From: Croceibacterium_A sp035555595
GTDB lineage: Bacteria > Pseudomonadota > Alphaproteobacteria > Sphingomonadales > Sphingomonadaceae
Reading direction: 5' to 3'
DNA length: 64,000 nucleotides
Assembly: GCA_035555595.1 (NCBI GenBank)
Contig: DATMGK010000054.1
Location: forward strand, 1 to 64,000
Below, piece after piece: positions 16,300 to 25,381 of this stretch (the stretch's first letter is position 1; every line of letters starts with the position of its first letter). The position numbers were made by a program, and so were the translations under genes. Under the pieces are notes generated by a model. It was not told the DNA's origin, searched no databases, and saw only the letters and a list, made by a program, of their open reading frames with translations.

Positions 16300-17247
16300 T
16301 CAGCGATCGGTGACGATGCAATCGTGTCCTGATTGCTTTAACGCGGCGCAGGCGGCAGCGGCAGCTTCTCGCGTCGGGAAACCACCCGCCTGAAGGAAAG
16401 TGAGTCGGCCCGATTTGGGGGTGATTCGCGTCGTTCCAGCCAGTTCCGAACGATCGGAAAGACGCCTCCATAACGCGTCCGCATTCTCAGCGACGGAAAA
16501 CGCGCCGAGCTGCACCCGCCAGCGGCCATCGGCAACTACGGCAGCTGGCGCCGGTTCTGATGGCTCTGAAGTGGAAGGCAGAGATGGGGCAACCGGCGAG
16601 AGCGAGGCGGCCTGCGGTGCAGTGTTTGCTGCTGCCAGCCCGGCATTACCCCCGGCTTCGACGTTAGAACGCATCTGCTGCGCCATTTCTCCCGCCTGAC
16701 GCCGCTGTGTTTCAGGAATAACGCGGTCCATTTCCGCCAGCGCGGGCGCGGCCTGCGGCAGGCCCGCAGCATTGGCCAATGTCATCAAAGCATAGGCACG
16801 CGGCCAGTCTTCCTGCACGAAGTCGCCGTTGAAGTGCGCGATGCCCAACAGGTATTGCGCACGCGCATCCCCCCGCCCTGCCGCATCTCGCAGATAGGGC
16901 ATGGCCGCTTCACGTCGCCCCTCTTCAAACAGAAGCAACCCGTAAGTGTCCGCGGCGCGCGAGTGACCCGCCGCGGCAGCTCGCGCATAAAGGGATTCGG
17001 CTCTGGCAGAATCGACCGGCACTCCGCGACCGAAGCGATAGGCCTGGGCAAGATTGAACAGCGCATCGGCATCACCGCCTGCGGCGGGGCCTTCCCATTC
17101 CCGTACGGCGGCTGCGTAATCGCCGCGAGACCAGGCATCGACCCCCGATTGAACATCCGCATGCAAAGGCATTGCGGTAAGCCCCGCCCCCAACAACGCG
17201 ACAAGGCCCACGGCGCCGACAGCGCGCTTGTTCAACGAAAACCGCAT
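16300..17247 (-). CDS. Exported Sel1-repeat and SPOR-domain protein
   Basis: 315 residues. A signal peptide (VGLVALLGAGLTAMPLHA) is followed by Sel1-like/TPR repeats at about 35-165 (e.g. 'DALFNLAQAYRFGRGVPVD', 'AQYLLGIAHFNGDFVQEDW'), a low-complexity Ala/Pro/Ser linker and a C-terminal SPOR domain from about 237 (GRWRVQLGAFSVAENADALW). SPOR domains bind denuded septal peptidoglycan, so a cell-division or envelope role is likely. ATG at 17247 is preceded by GGAAGGG. It is divergent from the ParA-like gene across a 216-base gap, and another SPOR protein ends that neighbouring operon. Confidence 0.85.
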   Translation of the reverse strand: MRFSLNKRAVGAVGLVALLGAGLTAMPLHADVQSGVDAWSRGDYAAAVREWEGPAAGGDADALFNLAQAYRFGRGVPVDSARAESLYARAAAAGHSRAADTYGLLLFEEGRREAAMPYLRDAAGRGDARAQYLLGIAHFNGDFVQEDWPRAYALMTLANAAGLPQAAPALAEMDRVIPETQRRQAGEMAQQMRSNVEAGGNAGLAAANTAPQAASLSPVAPSLPSTSEPSEPAPAAVVADGRWRVQLGAFSVAENADALWRRLSDRSELAGTTRITPKSGRLTFLQAGGFPTREAAAAACAALKQSGHDCIVTDR

Positions 17248-17463
17248 CGACCCTTCCGCTTTGTCCGCTGTCGGTGAATCACTCCACGGGAAAACCCTTA
17301 TGCCGGACAGTCCCGGATCGAAAGAGCAGTATCGACCGGCGGCCCGCAAAGGGACATCGGCACCGCCCCCTCTTTAACTCAAAATTTAGGGTGATCTGCG
17401 ATCCCCACGTTCGAATGGATTGGTTTGGCCGTTTCTCCGGCCGAAAATCAGGGGGATTGTCCT

Positions 17464-18180
17464 TTGCGCGTTTTAGCATTGGCTTCGCAGAAGGGCGGGT
17501 CTGGCAAGACGACCCTGTCCGGGCACCTGGCGGTGCAGGCACAGCGCGCCGGGGCTGGTCCCGTCGTGCTGATCGATATCGATCCGCAGGGTTCACTGGC
17601 AGACTGGTGGAACGAGCGAGAGGCGGAATATCCCGCCTTCGCGCAGACCACCGTTGCGCGGCTGGCCAACGATCTGGCGATTCTGCGCCAGCAAGGCTTC
17701 AAGCTGGCGGTGATCGACACCCCGCCCGCAATCACCATGGCGATCCAGTCGGTCATTTCCGTGGCCGAACTGATCGTGGTGCCGACACGCCCCAGCCCGC
17801 ACGATCTGCGTGCCGTGGGCGCGACGGTTGATCTGTGCGAGCGCGCGGGCAAGCCGCTGATCTTCGTGGTCAACGCCGCCACCCCCAAGGCCAAGATCAC
17901 ATCTGAAGCGGCAGTCGCGCTGAGCCAGCACGGCACGGTGGCCCCGATCACCCTGCACCACCGCACCGACTATGCCGCCTCGATGATCGATGGCCGCACG
18001 GTTATGGAAGTCGATCCCGACGGTCGCAGCGCGCAGGAAGTCGTCACCTTGTGGCACTACATCGCCGACCGGCTGGAAAAGAATTTCCGCCGCACGATCT
18101 TCAACGCGCCGAACGCCATGTCGCCGGTGGCCGGGTTCAACCGTCCGCAGGGTGGCTTCGGCCGCCGCGTCGCGCAGTAA
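17464..18180 (+). CDS. ParA/Soj-family ATPase
   Basis: 238 residues. The deviant Walker A motif KGGSGKTT (10-17) with its signature lysine opens the protein; 'VVLIDIDPQGSLADWW' (Walker A') and 'LAVIDTPPA' (Walker B) follow. These ATPases form ATP-dependent sandwich dimers on DNA or membranes and position chromosomes, plasmids or protein complexes. The frame is open from a TTG at 17425, but TTG at 17464 has GGGGGA 7 bases upstream and gives the usual compact N-terminus. The protein lacks an N-terminal HTH, so it is type Ib-like. It is followed 15 bases later by a ribbon-helix-helix protein, which looks like its partner. Confidence 0.85.
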   Translation: MRVLALASQKGGSGKTTLSGHLAVQAQRAGAGPVVLIDIDPQGSLADWWNEREAEYPAFAQTTVARLANDLAILRQQGFKLAVIDTPPAITMAIQSVISVAELIVVPTRPSPHDLRAVGATVDLCERAGKPLIFVVNAATPKAKITSEAAVALSQHGTVAPITLHHRTDYAASMIDGRTVMEVDPDGRSAQEVVTLWHYIADRLEKNFRRTIFNAPNAMSPVAGFNRPQGGFGRRVAQ

Positions 18181-18195
18181 GGCGGGCTGGCCGCG

Positions 18196-18870
18196 ATGGC
18201 GGACCTCAAGCCCGTAGCTTCGCTGGGAGCGACATTGCTGGCGCGCAAGGGCGGCGCCAGGCCCGCGATGCGGCCGCAAGTGGCTGCGACCGGTCTGGGC
18301 GGCGCCCAGGCAGCGCAGAAAATCGCCGCCGATCTCGAAGACCTCGGCTGGAACGACATGGGCGAGGACGATACGCCTGAGGACCGCAGCGCCGAAGTCC
18401 TCCAGCTGACGCCCGCGCCAGCCAATCCCGAATCCGAAGCACGGACCGATCGGGGATCGCCCCGCCCCGGCGTGCGAAGCATGCACGAGGAACTGGCCGC
18501 CCGGCTCGCCGCAGAAGGTGATTCGGACAACCTCGTCAGAAAGAACAAGGCGAAGGCCGCGCCGGAAGCGGAAACCGAAGCGAAGGCGGCAGAACCGCAG
18601 CCCGCTGCCGAAATTGCCCGGCTTCCCCTCGCGAACAAACCACAGATCAGGCCCGAGCCAGAAGCCCTGTCGGCGAGCGACGGCCGCCGCGCGGCCTTCA
18701 CGCTCAGGCTCGACGCCCAACGCCATCTCAAGCTGCGGCTCGCCAGCACGATCCGCAACCGCAGCGCGCAACAGCTCGTCACCGAAGCGCTCGATCGCTT
18801 CCTGCGCGACATTCCCGAAATCGAACTGCTGGCGCGCAATATTCAGCAAAACGACCGCAAGGGGGCCTGA
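18196..18870 (+). CDS. Probable ribbon-helix-helix partner of the ParA-like ATPase
   Basis: 224 residues. Residues 1-150 are low-complexity and probably disordered (many Ala, Glu, Pro, Lys). The last 60 (RRAAFTLRLDAQRHLKLRLA...SAQQLVTEALDRFLRDIP) have the strand-helix-helix pattern of CopG/Arc/MetJ DNA-binding or ParG-like proteins. In type Ib partition systems a small RHH protein with a disordered tail stimulates the ParA ATPase. That fits the position directly after the ParA-like gene. The long disordered N-terminus is unusual for ParG. The assignment is by pattern, not by close similarity. Confidence 0.6.
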   Translation: MADLKPVASLGATLLARKGGARPAMRPQVAATGLGGAQAAQKIAADLEDLGWNDMGEDDTPEDRSAEVLQLTPAPANPESEARTDRGSPRPGVRSMHEELAARLAAEGDSDNLVRKNKAKAAPEAETEAKAAEPQPAAEIARLPLANKPQIRPEPEALSASDGRRAAFTLRLDAQRHLKLRLASTIRNRSAQQLVTEALDRFLRDIPEIELLARNIQQNDRKGA

Positions 18871-18874
18871 CATC

Positions 18875-20200
18875 ATGTCGAACCATGCAAACGGCAACCG
18901 GATGCTCGGATTCGTGGTTACTTCCGCCCTAACGGGCGTGCTGCTTTCGGGCTGCGCGGCATCGGTGGCGGAACCCGCGAGCGTTTCCGCCAATCGCGCG
19001 GAAGAGGCGCTGGCCGCCGGCAAGTCCGAACGCGCCGTCCGCCATGCGGAAACCGCCGTGCTGGCCGATCCGCGCAACGCCGCCTATCGTGCGACGCTGG
19101 GTTCAGCCTATCTCGAAGCCGGACGCTTCGCATCAGCCGCCACGTCCTTCCACGACGCCATGGCGCTGGGCGACGCCAGCGGACGCACGGTGCTGAGCCT
19201 GTCGCTGGCACTGACGGGGCAGGGTCGTTTTGATGAAGCCGCCCTTCTACTGAACGATCACGAGCGCGATATCGCCACCGCCGATCTTGGCCTTGCCTAT
19301 GCGCTGGCCGGGGAACCGGGGCGCGGCATCCATGTGATGAGCAACGCCATCCGTGGCGGCGAGAACACGGCCAAGATGCGCCAGAATCTCGCTTTCTCCT
19401 ACGCCTTGGCGGGCCGCTGGCGCGAAGCGCGGCTGATGGCCGAGCAGGACGTGCCGGCCGACAAGGTTTCAGAGCGTATCGAACAATGGGCCCGCATGGC
19501 GCATCCGCAGGCAACGCAACAGCGTGTTGCCGGGCTGCTCGGCGTGCCCACCGGCACCATCGACATGGGCCAGCCGGTGCAACTGGCGCTGGCCAATACG
19601 CCTTCCATAGAGGAACTGGCGCTGGGCACTGCGCCCACCCCAGATCCTGTGGAAGCAGCCTACGCCGATACGCCCGCACAGGTGGCCGAACTGCCGCCGC
19701 TTGCACTTCAGCCCGAACCCGCTGTGGAGCTTCCGCCTGTAGCCGTTGCACCAGTGGTGCCGACGCTGGAAGAAAGCTTCAGCAGGGCGTTTGCGGCACC
19801 CGTCGCAGCCCCAGCCGTGGCGCAGGACGCCGCGCGCTTTGCCGCTTCCCCCGTCGGTCTTACCAGCACGCAGCAGGCCCCGGCCAGCCGTGTAGTGGCC
19901 GACGCCGATGGCTCGCACCTGATCCAGCTTGGCAGTTTTCTGAGTGAAGACGGCGCACGCCGGGCGTGGAGCATCTATGCCAGCCGCTATCCCGAACTGG
20001 CCGGGCACCGCATGGTGATTTCCCGGGCGGTCGTGAAGGGCAAACAGTACTGGCGCGTATCCGCCGCAGGCTTCGCCCCATCAGCGGCCACCGCCATGTG
20101 CGGCAAGGTCAGGGCCCACGGCGAAGGCTGCTTTGCCTATGCCGAAGGCCGTCCGCTACCCGGCGCGGTGAACAGCGGCATGATGCTGGCAAGGCGCTGA
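18875..20200 (+). CDS. TPR and SPOR-domain lipoprotein
   Basis: 441 residues. A lipoprotein signal with lipobox LLSGC (Cys27) is followed by TPR repeats at about 40-200 (AEEALAAGKSERAVRHAETA, 'AAYRATLGSAYLEAGRFASA'), a Pro/Ala-rich linker and a C-terminal SPOR domain from about 340 (GSHLIQLGSFLSEDGARRAW). The SPOR end should bind septal glycan strands. ATG at 18875 is 4 bases after the stop of the RHH gene. The open frame extends far upstream only by chance. Third gene of the ParA-RHH-SPOR operon. Confidence 0.85.
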   Translation: MSNHANGNRMLGFVVTSALTGVLLSGCAASVAEPASVSANRAEEALAAGKSERAVRHAETAVLADPRNAAYRATLGSAYLEAGRFASAATSFHDAMALGDASGRTVLSLSLALTGQGRFDEAALLLNDHERDIATADLGLAYALAGEPGRGIHVMSNAIRGGENTAKMRQNLAFSYALAGRWREARLMAEQDVPADKVSERIEQWARMAHPQATQQRVAGLLGVPTGTIDMGQPVQLALANTPSIEELALGTAPTPDPVEAAYADTPAQVAELPPLALQPEPAVELPPVAVAPVVPTLEESFSRAFAAPVAAPAVAQDAARFAASPVGLTSTQQAPASRVVADADGSHLIQLGSFLSEDGARRAWSIYASRYPELAGHRMVISRAVVKGKQYWRVSAAGFAPSAATAMCGKVRAHGEGCFAYAEGRPLPGAVNSGMMLARR

Positions 20201-20237
20201 GGCAGCGTTCAGTTCCTACCCGCTTGGGGCCAAGGCC

Positions 20238-21470
20238 CTAATCTTCGATCCGGACGCCGCCCTTCCATAGCGCGGTGACACGCCCTTGCGCGGGCTGGCG
20301 GTCAAACGGGGTATTCCCCGCGCTGGCCGCCATGCGCGTAGAATCGATGATCCACGGCTTTTCCGGGTCGATCAGGGCAATGTCAGCCTCGGCCCCCGGC
20401 CGAAGCTCTCCTGCCTCCACGCCCAGCAAACGCGCCGGATTGCGAGCCACGAGGTCAAAGGCGCGTTCCAGCCCGATCACGCCATCGCGCACCAGCGTCA
20501 ACACCATGGCCAGCAAGGTTTCCGCCCCCGCCATGCCCGGCGCGGCGTCGACGAACGGCAGGCGCTTGTCCTCCGGTCCACGCGGATCGTGGCCCGATGC
20601 GACGATATCGATCGTGCCGTCGCCCAGAGCTTCCAGCACGGCCTGGCGATCATCTTCTTCCCGCAACGGTGGAGAGAGGCGGGCGAAAGTGCGGAAATCG
20701 GCCAGCGCCAAATCCGACAGCATGAAATGCGCCGGGGTAACGCCCGCTGTCACAGCCACACCCCGCCCCTTTGCGGCGCGGACCAGATCGAGCGCGGCGC
20801 GTGTGGTGATCTGCCGGAAATGCAGGTGCGCTCCGGTCATTTCCGCCAGCGCGATATCGCGCGCAACGGCGAGAGCTTCTGCCTGAGCCGGTGCGCCTGG
20901 CAGGCCGAGCCGCGTGGCCATCTCGCTGGCAGTGGCCACAGCATGGCCAGCAAGTCCGCCATCCTCCGCGTGTACGACCACGACCATGCCGAGCATCCCC
21001 GCATAGCTGAGCAGCCGGTGCATCAGCCCGCTGTCGGCAATCCAGCGCCGCCCGGTCGCCACGCCCCGCGCACCCGCATCGCGCATCAGCGCCAGTTCCG
21101 CCAGCTGCAGCCCCTCCAGCCCCTGCGTTGCCCCCGCGAGAGGGTGGACCCACAGGTCCGGCTTGCCGCTCTGAGCCGCGAAGCGGACCCGCGCAGGGTG
21201 GTCGAGCGGCGGCGACTGATCCGGCATCAGTGCCGCGCGGGTGATGCCGCCGAAATGGAATGCCGGCTTGTCGATGGCGAACACACCATAATCGATCAGG
21301 CCGGGGGCCACGATCTTCCCGGCAGCATCGATCACTTCATCGCCATCATGCGGGGCAATATCACCAGCCGCGCAGACCAGTCCGCCGACGCAGCGCAGCG
21401 CGCCGGGGCGCACTCCCTCCGGCGTGACCAGACGGCCGCCGGTGATGGTAAAAGGCTGAATCTGCTTCAT
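20238..21470 (-). CDS. pyrC: Dihydroorotase-like protein, apparently non-catalytic (PyrC')
   Basis: 410 residues, class I dihydroorotase fold of the amidohydrolase family. Active enzymes open the domain with Asp-x-His-x-His metal ligands; here the matching place reads 'APGLIDYGVFAIDKPAF', with both histidines missing. The late metal/catalytic 'ATDHAPH'-type motif is altered to 'ASGHDPRGPEDK'. His in 'VVVHAEDGG' and 'GAHLHFRQI' remain. This matches known inactive PyrC' proteins that hold aspartate carbamoyltransferase in a dodecamer. ATG at 21470 overlaps the pyrB stop (ATGA). An active dihydroorotase should be encoded elsewhere. Confidence 0.85.
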   Translation of the reverse strand: MKQIQPFTITGGRLVTPEGVRPGALRCVGGLVCAAGDIAPHDGDEVIDAAGKIVAPGLIDYGVFAIDKPAFHFGGITRAALMPDQSPPLDHPARVRFAAQSGKPDLWVHPLAGATQGLEGLQLAELALMRDAGARGVATGRRWIADSGLMHRLLSYAGMLGMVVVVHAEDGGLAGHAVATASEMATRLGLPGAPAQAEALAVARDIALAEMTGAHLHFRQITTRAALDLVRAAKGRGVAVTAGVTPAHFMLSDLALADFRTFARLSPPLREEDDRQAVLEALGDGTIDIVASGHDPRGPEDKRLPFVDAAPGMAGAETLLAMVLTLVRDGVIGLERAFDLVARNPARLLGVEAGELRPGAEADIALIDPEKPWIIDSTRMAASAGNTPFDRQPAQGRVTALWKGGVRIED

Positions 21471-22489
21471 GCCCAGTGCTCCACGCCGCGTCCGCGCCGG
21501 GTCAGCACATCCAGACATGCCATGCGCAAGGCCACGCCCATTTCCACCTGATCCGTAATGATCGAACGACCGGCGAGATCGGCCACGGTGCTGTCTATCT
21601 CCACCCCCCTGTTCATCGGTCCGGGGTGCATGATGATGGCATCCGGCGCGGCCCGTTCCAGCCGTTCGGGCGTAAGGCCGTAGAGGTGCCGGTATTCACG
21701 CGGGCTGGGGACGAACTGCCCCTCCATCCGTTCATTCTGAAGGCGCAGCATCATCACCACTTCGGCGCCATCCAGTGCCTGGTCGAAATCATGGAACGGT
21801 TCCACCCCCATGCGCTCCACCTTCGCAGGCATCAGCGATGGCGGCGCGCAGACGCGCACCACCGCCCCCAGCGCCTGAAGGCAGAGCATGTTGGACCGTG
21901 CGACGCGGCTGTGCAGCACGTCGCCGCAGATCGTCACGCGCAATCCGTTGAACATGCCGTCAGAGCTTCCAACGCCCCGCGCCCGCAGCGCATGGCGCAG
22001 GGCCAGCGCATCGAGCAGTGCCTGCGTGGGATGTTCGTGCTGCCCATCCCCGGCATTGAGCACCGGGCAATCCACCATGTCGGCAATCAGCGCCACCGCC
22101 CCGCTCGACTGGTGGCGGATCACGATCGCATCGGCCCGCATGGCGTTCAGCGTCACCGCCGTGTCGATCAGCGTTTCGCCCTTCTTCACGCTGGATTGCG
22201 CGGCATGCATGTTGACCACATCCGCGCCCAGACGCTTGCCCGCGATTTCGAAGCTCAGCAGGGTGCGCGTGGAATTTTCGAAAAACGCGTTGATGATGGT
22301 CTGCCCGGCCAGCCGGTCGGTATGCTTGTTGGGCTGCCTGTTCCATTCGACCCACTGTTCCGCTTCATCGAGCAGATAGAGGATCTCATGCGTGGCAAGA
22401 TGCCCGATTCCCAGCAATCCGCGATGCGGAAATGCCAGCGCGCCCGCCGGATAGCGGCCCGCTGCGTGTGTGTGATGCGACGATGTCAT
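21467..22489 (-). CDS. pyrB: Aspartate carbamoyltransferase catalytic subunit
   Basis: 340 residues. Carbamoyl-phosphate-binding 'FFENSTRTLLSFE', the 'GDGQHEHPTQALLDAL' motif and the aspartate-side loop 'MMLRLQNERM' are all present, with 'MHPGPMNRGVEI' near the C-terminus. The enzyme joins carbamoyl phosphate and aspartate, the first committed step of pyrimidine synthesis. The N-terminus is histidine-rich and about 15 residues longer than in E. coli PyrB. The frame remains open far upstream, but ATG at 22489 is the first start giving a normal length. The gene is translationally coupled to pyrC'; together they probably form the class A PyrB-PyrC' complex. Confidence 0.94.
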   Translation of the reverse strand: MTSSHHTHAAGRYPAGALAFPHRGLLGIGHLATHEILYLLDEAEQWVEWNRQPNKHTDRLAGQTIINAFFENSTRTLLSFEIAGKRLGADVVNMHAAQSSVKKGETLIDTAVTLNAMRADAIVIRHQSSGAVALIADMVDCPVLNAGDGQHEHPTQALLDALALRHALRARGVGSSDGMFNGLRVTICGDVLHSRVARSNMLCLQALGAVVRVCAPPSLMPAKVERMGVEPFHDFDQALDGAEVVMMLRLQNERMEGQFVPSPREYRHLYGLTPERLERAAPDAIIMHPGPMNRGVEIDSTVADLAGRSIITDQVEMGVALRMACLDVLTRRGRGVEHWA

Positions 22490-22622
22490 TAAAGCCGGGG
22501 CATTAGGGCCGTGTGATGCAGTTCGCAACCGCTTCAACCATGATTCCCGGTGAAGCGGGTGGCGCATCGCCGCAGCGGCAGTTAAGCTGCACGCCAGCAC
22601 CGGGATCACGAAAGACAAACAC

Positions 22623-24512
22623 ATGAGTTTCGCGGGCAAAGTCTGGCGCTTGCTGGTTGGCATCAAGGATGCCCTGTCACTGGTGTTCCTGCTGCTGTTC
22701 TTCACCGTGCTGTTCGGCATCCTCAGCGCGCGGCCCAGCCCCGGCGCGGTGCGTGACGGGGCGCTGCTGCTGCAACTTGATGGAACGGTGGTGGAGGAAG
22801 TTGCCACCATCAACCCCTTGAACGCGCTGCTTTCCTCCAGCCTGCCTACGCGTGAATACGCGGCGCGCGATCTGGTGCGGGCGATCGACGCCGCGGCCAC
22901 GGACAAGCGGATCAAGGCCATCGCGCTGGACATGACGACGTTTCTGGGCGGCGGCATGGTCCACATGATCGAGATCGGCGACGCGCTCGATCGCTTCCGC
23001 GCGGCGGACAAGCCGGTGCTGGCCTATGCGGTCGCCTATTCGGACGATTCCATGCTGCTTGCCGCCCATGCGGACGAGGTGTGGGTCGATCCCATGGGCG
23101 GGGCTTCGATTGCCGGGCCGGGTGGAGAGCACATCTATTACGCGGGCCTGCTGGAACGCCTGAAGGTCAAAGCCCACGTGTTCCGCGTTGGCACCTACAA
23201 GAGCGCGGTAGAACCCTATCTCCTGAACGCCATGTCGCCGGAAGCGCGTGAGAACTATCAGCAGCTTTACGGCGCACTGTGGCAAGAATGGCAGGCCAAC
23301 GTCACGCGCGGGCGGCCGCAGGCGCAAATCGCGGAGGTGACGCGCGATGCCCCGGCGTGGCTTGCGGCATCGGACGGCGATCTGGCCAAGGCGGCGATTT
23401 CCGCCGGGCTGGCCGACCGCGCCGGTACGCGCGTTGAATGGGGGGAACGCGTCGCGGAACTGGCCGGCGCCGACAATTGGGACAAGGCACCTGGCGCCTT
23501 CGCATATACAGACTTGGAAGCTTGGCTCGCCGCCAGCGAACCCGCGCGTAATGGCAAGGCCATCGGCGTAATCACCATCGCCGGAGAGATCAGCGACGGC
23601 GAAGCCGGCCCCGGTGAAGCCGGAGCCGCCCGTATCCAGCGCCTATTGGACGAAGCACTTACCGATGATCTGGGCGCGCTGGTGGTGCGGGTAGATTCGC
23701 CGGGCGGCACGGTAACAGGGTCGGAAGCAATCCGCCGGGCGATCCTGCGCCACAAGGCGAAAGGCATTCCGGTGGTCGTATCGATGGGCAACGTCGCGGC
23801 CAGTGGCGGATACTGGGTTTCCACCCCCGCTGACCGCATCTTCGCCGAACCGGAAACGATTACGGGATCGATCGGCATCTACGGCGTTCTGCCGACGTTT
23901 GAAGACACTCTGGCGGAATGGGGCGTGACCACCGATGGCGTGACCACCACGGAACTATCCGGTCAGCCCGATCTTGCCGCTGGCCTCACCCCGCAAGCCG
24001 CGGCTGTGCTGCAGGCGACGATCGAATCGGGTTACGAACGCTTCCTTTCGCTGGTCGCGCAATCGCGCGGCAAGACCCGCGACCAGATCGATGCCGTCGC
24101 GCAGGGCCGGGTGTGGGACGGCGGAGCCGCGCGGCAGATCGGGCTGGTGGATCAGTTCGGCAATCTGACAGATGCAGTCGCTTACGCGGCGCAGCAGGCG
24201 AAACTTGGCGATGGCCAGTGGCACACCAAGTATCTGGGCGCGGGCGAGGATATCTACGCCCCGCTGCTTCGCCAGATCATGCGGGGCGAGGAAAGCCGGG
24301 CGGCAGGGGGCGACATGTTCGCCTTGTTTGCCCGCCGCCAGGGTGATCTGGCCACGCGCGTGCTGGATGACATGAGCGGATTTCTGGAAGTGCGCGGCGC
24401 ACAGGCGCGGTGTCTGGAATGTCCGACGCCCCATCGCGCCACCGCCTCTTCCAGCGACCGGGCGGCTGCCGGTTCCCCACTGCTTCGCCTGATGGATTTC
24501 CTGATCCGCTGA
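22623..24512 (+). CDS. sppA: Signal peptide peptidase SppA (67-kDa type)
   Basis: 629 residues, the tandem-domain long form. An N-terminal membrane anchor (ALSLVFLLLFFTVLFGILS) is followed by two Clp-protease-like S49 domains. The catalytic pair sits in different halves: Lys193 in 'RVGTYKSAVEP' and Ser394 in 'GNVAASGGYWVST', close to E. coli Lys209 and Ser409. It degrades cleaved signal peptides in the inner membrane. The stretch after about residue 545 is longer and more polar than in E. coli. Divergent from pyrB, 133 bases apart. Confidence 0.93.
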   Translation: MSFAGKVWRLLVGIKDALSLVFLLLFFTVLFGILSARPSPGAVRDGALLLQLDGTVVEEVATINPLNALLSSSLPTREYAARDLVRAIDAAATDKRIKAIALDMTTFLGGGMVHMIEIGDALDRFRAADKPVLAYAVAYSDDSMLLAAHADEVWVDPMGGASIAGPGGEHIYYAGLLERLKVKAHVFRVGTYKSAVEPYLLNAMSPEARENYQQLYGALWQEWQANVTRGRPQAQIAEVTRDAPAWLAASDGDLAKAAISAGLADRAGTRVEWGERVAELAGADNWDKAPGAFAYTDLEAWLAASEPARNGKAIGVITIAGEISDGEAGPGEAGAARIQRLLDEALTDDLGALVVRVDSPGGTVTGSEAIRRAILRHKAKGIPVVVSMGNVAASGGYWVSTPADRIFAEPETITGSIGIYGVLPTFEDTLAEWGVTTDGVTTTELSGQPDLAAGLTPQAAAVLQATIESGYERFLSLVAQSRGKTRDQIDAVAQGRVWDGGAARQIGLVDQFGNLTDAVAYAAQQAKLGDGQWHTKYLGAGEDIYAPLLRQIMRGEESRAAGGDMFALFARRQGDLATRVLDDMSGFLEVRGAQARCLECPTPHRATASSSDRAAAGSPLLRLMDFLIR

Positions 24513-24602
24513 CAGGCCAGACAAACGCTTGCCAGCGCCGCCCGCTCATGGCAAAGGCGCGCCCCTGCCGCGAGGCTGGCCTGCATGGCCCCTTCCGCGA
24601 GC

Positions 24603-24677
24603 GGGCGCGTAGCTCAGTGGTAGAGCACACCCTTCACACGGGTGGGGTCGCAGGTTCAATCCCTGCCGCGCCCACCA
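24603..24677 (+). tRNA. tRNA-Val (anticodon CAC)
   Basis: A complete cloverleaf: acceptor GGGCGCG pairs with CGCGCCC, D arm GCTC...GAGC, anticodon stem CACCC/GGGTG with loop TTCACAC (anticodon CAC, reads GUG), five-base variable loop, T arm GCAGG-TTCAATC-CCTGC, discriminator A and an encoded CCA end. 75 nt in total. Confidence 0.97.
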
Positions 24678-24825
24678 TTATCAGACTGACATCGCCTTGG
24701 TGCTGGGCAGATATGCGTATCGCTTGGCGTCCGCTCGACAGGCTTCATAAGTAAAACCACTTATCAATCCCGGTAGTGGCTCGCTAACCATCTTCGCCGT
24801 AGGGGTGCGTCAGGAGGCTTCCGCA

Positions 24826-25374
24826 TTGGAACTGGTGCAACATCCGGAGCGCGCGCACCCACGAACCAGTATGTTCGTGTTGGCGTCGATGGCTTCCGCA
24901 AGGGCGTCAGGGCCGGTCAAGGTCAGGAACATGTCGCCCGATGGCGCACTGATCGAGGGGGCTACCCTGCCCGGTGTTGGCGATCCCCTGTCCCTGCGGC
25001 GGGGGGAGTTGAATGCGAGCGGACGGATCGTCTGGCAGGACGGCGGCAAGGCCGGGGTCCGCTTCGACCATCATGTGCAGGTTGCGGACTGGCTGCCTGC
25101 GGGCGCGGCGCGGCAGCAACTGGTGGAACAGACTGTCCACGAACTGAAGAACGCCCCTGCCGCGGTGGCACCAGCGCCCGTCGCGGCGCGCGCTCCGATC
25201 GCGCCTTCATCCGTTGAGCGGGTCGATCTGCTGGAAACGGCCGATGCGCTGGACGCGCTGGCGGATGCCCTTGCGGAAAACCCGCAGGTAATACTCGATC
25301 ATTCCACGCGGCTGCAGGTGCTGGACGTTGCCGCCCAGCTTCTGCGCAGGTGCGCGGTTACCAGCCGAACCTGA
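24826..25374 (+). CDS. PilZ-domain protein
   Basis: About 182 residues. A PilZ-like domain lies at about 10-90 ('PVKVRNMSPDGALIEGA', 'ASGRIVWQDGGKAGVRFD'), followed by an Ala/Pro linker and a helical tail. PilZ domains bind cyclic di-GMP through RxxxR and D/NxSxxG; NMSPDGA is a good match to the second motif, while the first (around HPERAHPRTSM) is degenerate, so binding is uncertain. Start: a perfect AGGAGG at 24812-24817 is spaced 8 bases from TTG 24826, which I prefer to the GTG at 24805 that would place this site inside the gene. Near-convergent with another PilZ gene. Confidence 0.75.
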   Translation: MELVQHPERAHPRTSMFVLASMASARASGPVKVRNMSPDGALIEGATLPGVGDPLSLRRGELNASGRIVWQDGGKAGVRFDHHVQVADWLPAGAARQQLVEQTVHELKNAPAAVAPAPVAARAPIAPSSVERVDLLETADALDALADALAENPQVILDHSTRLQVLDVAAQLLRRCAVTSRT

Positions 25375-25381
25375 TCGCCGA

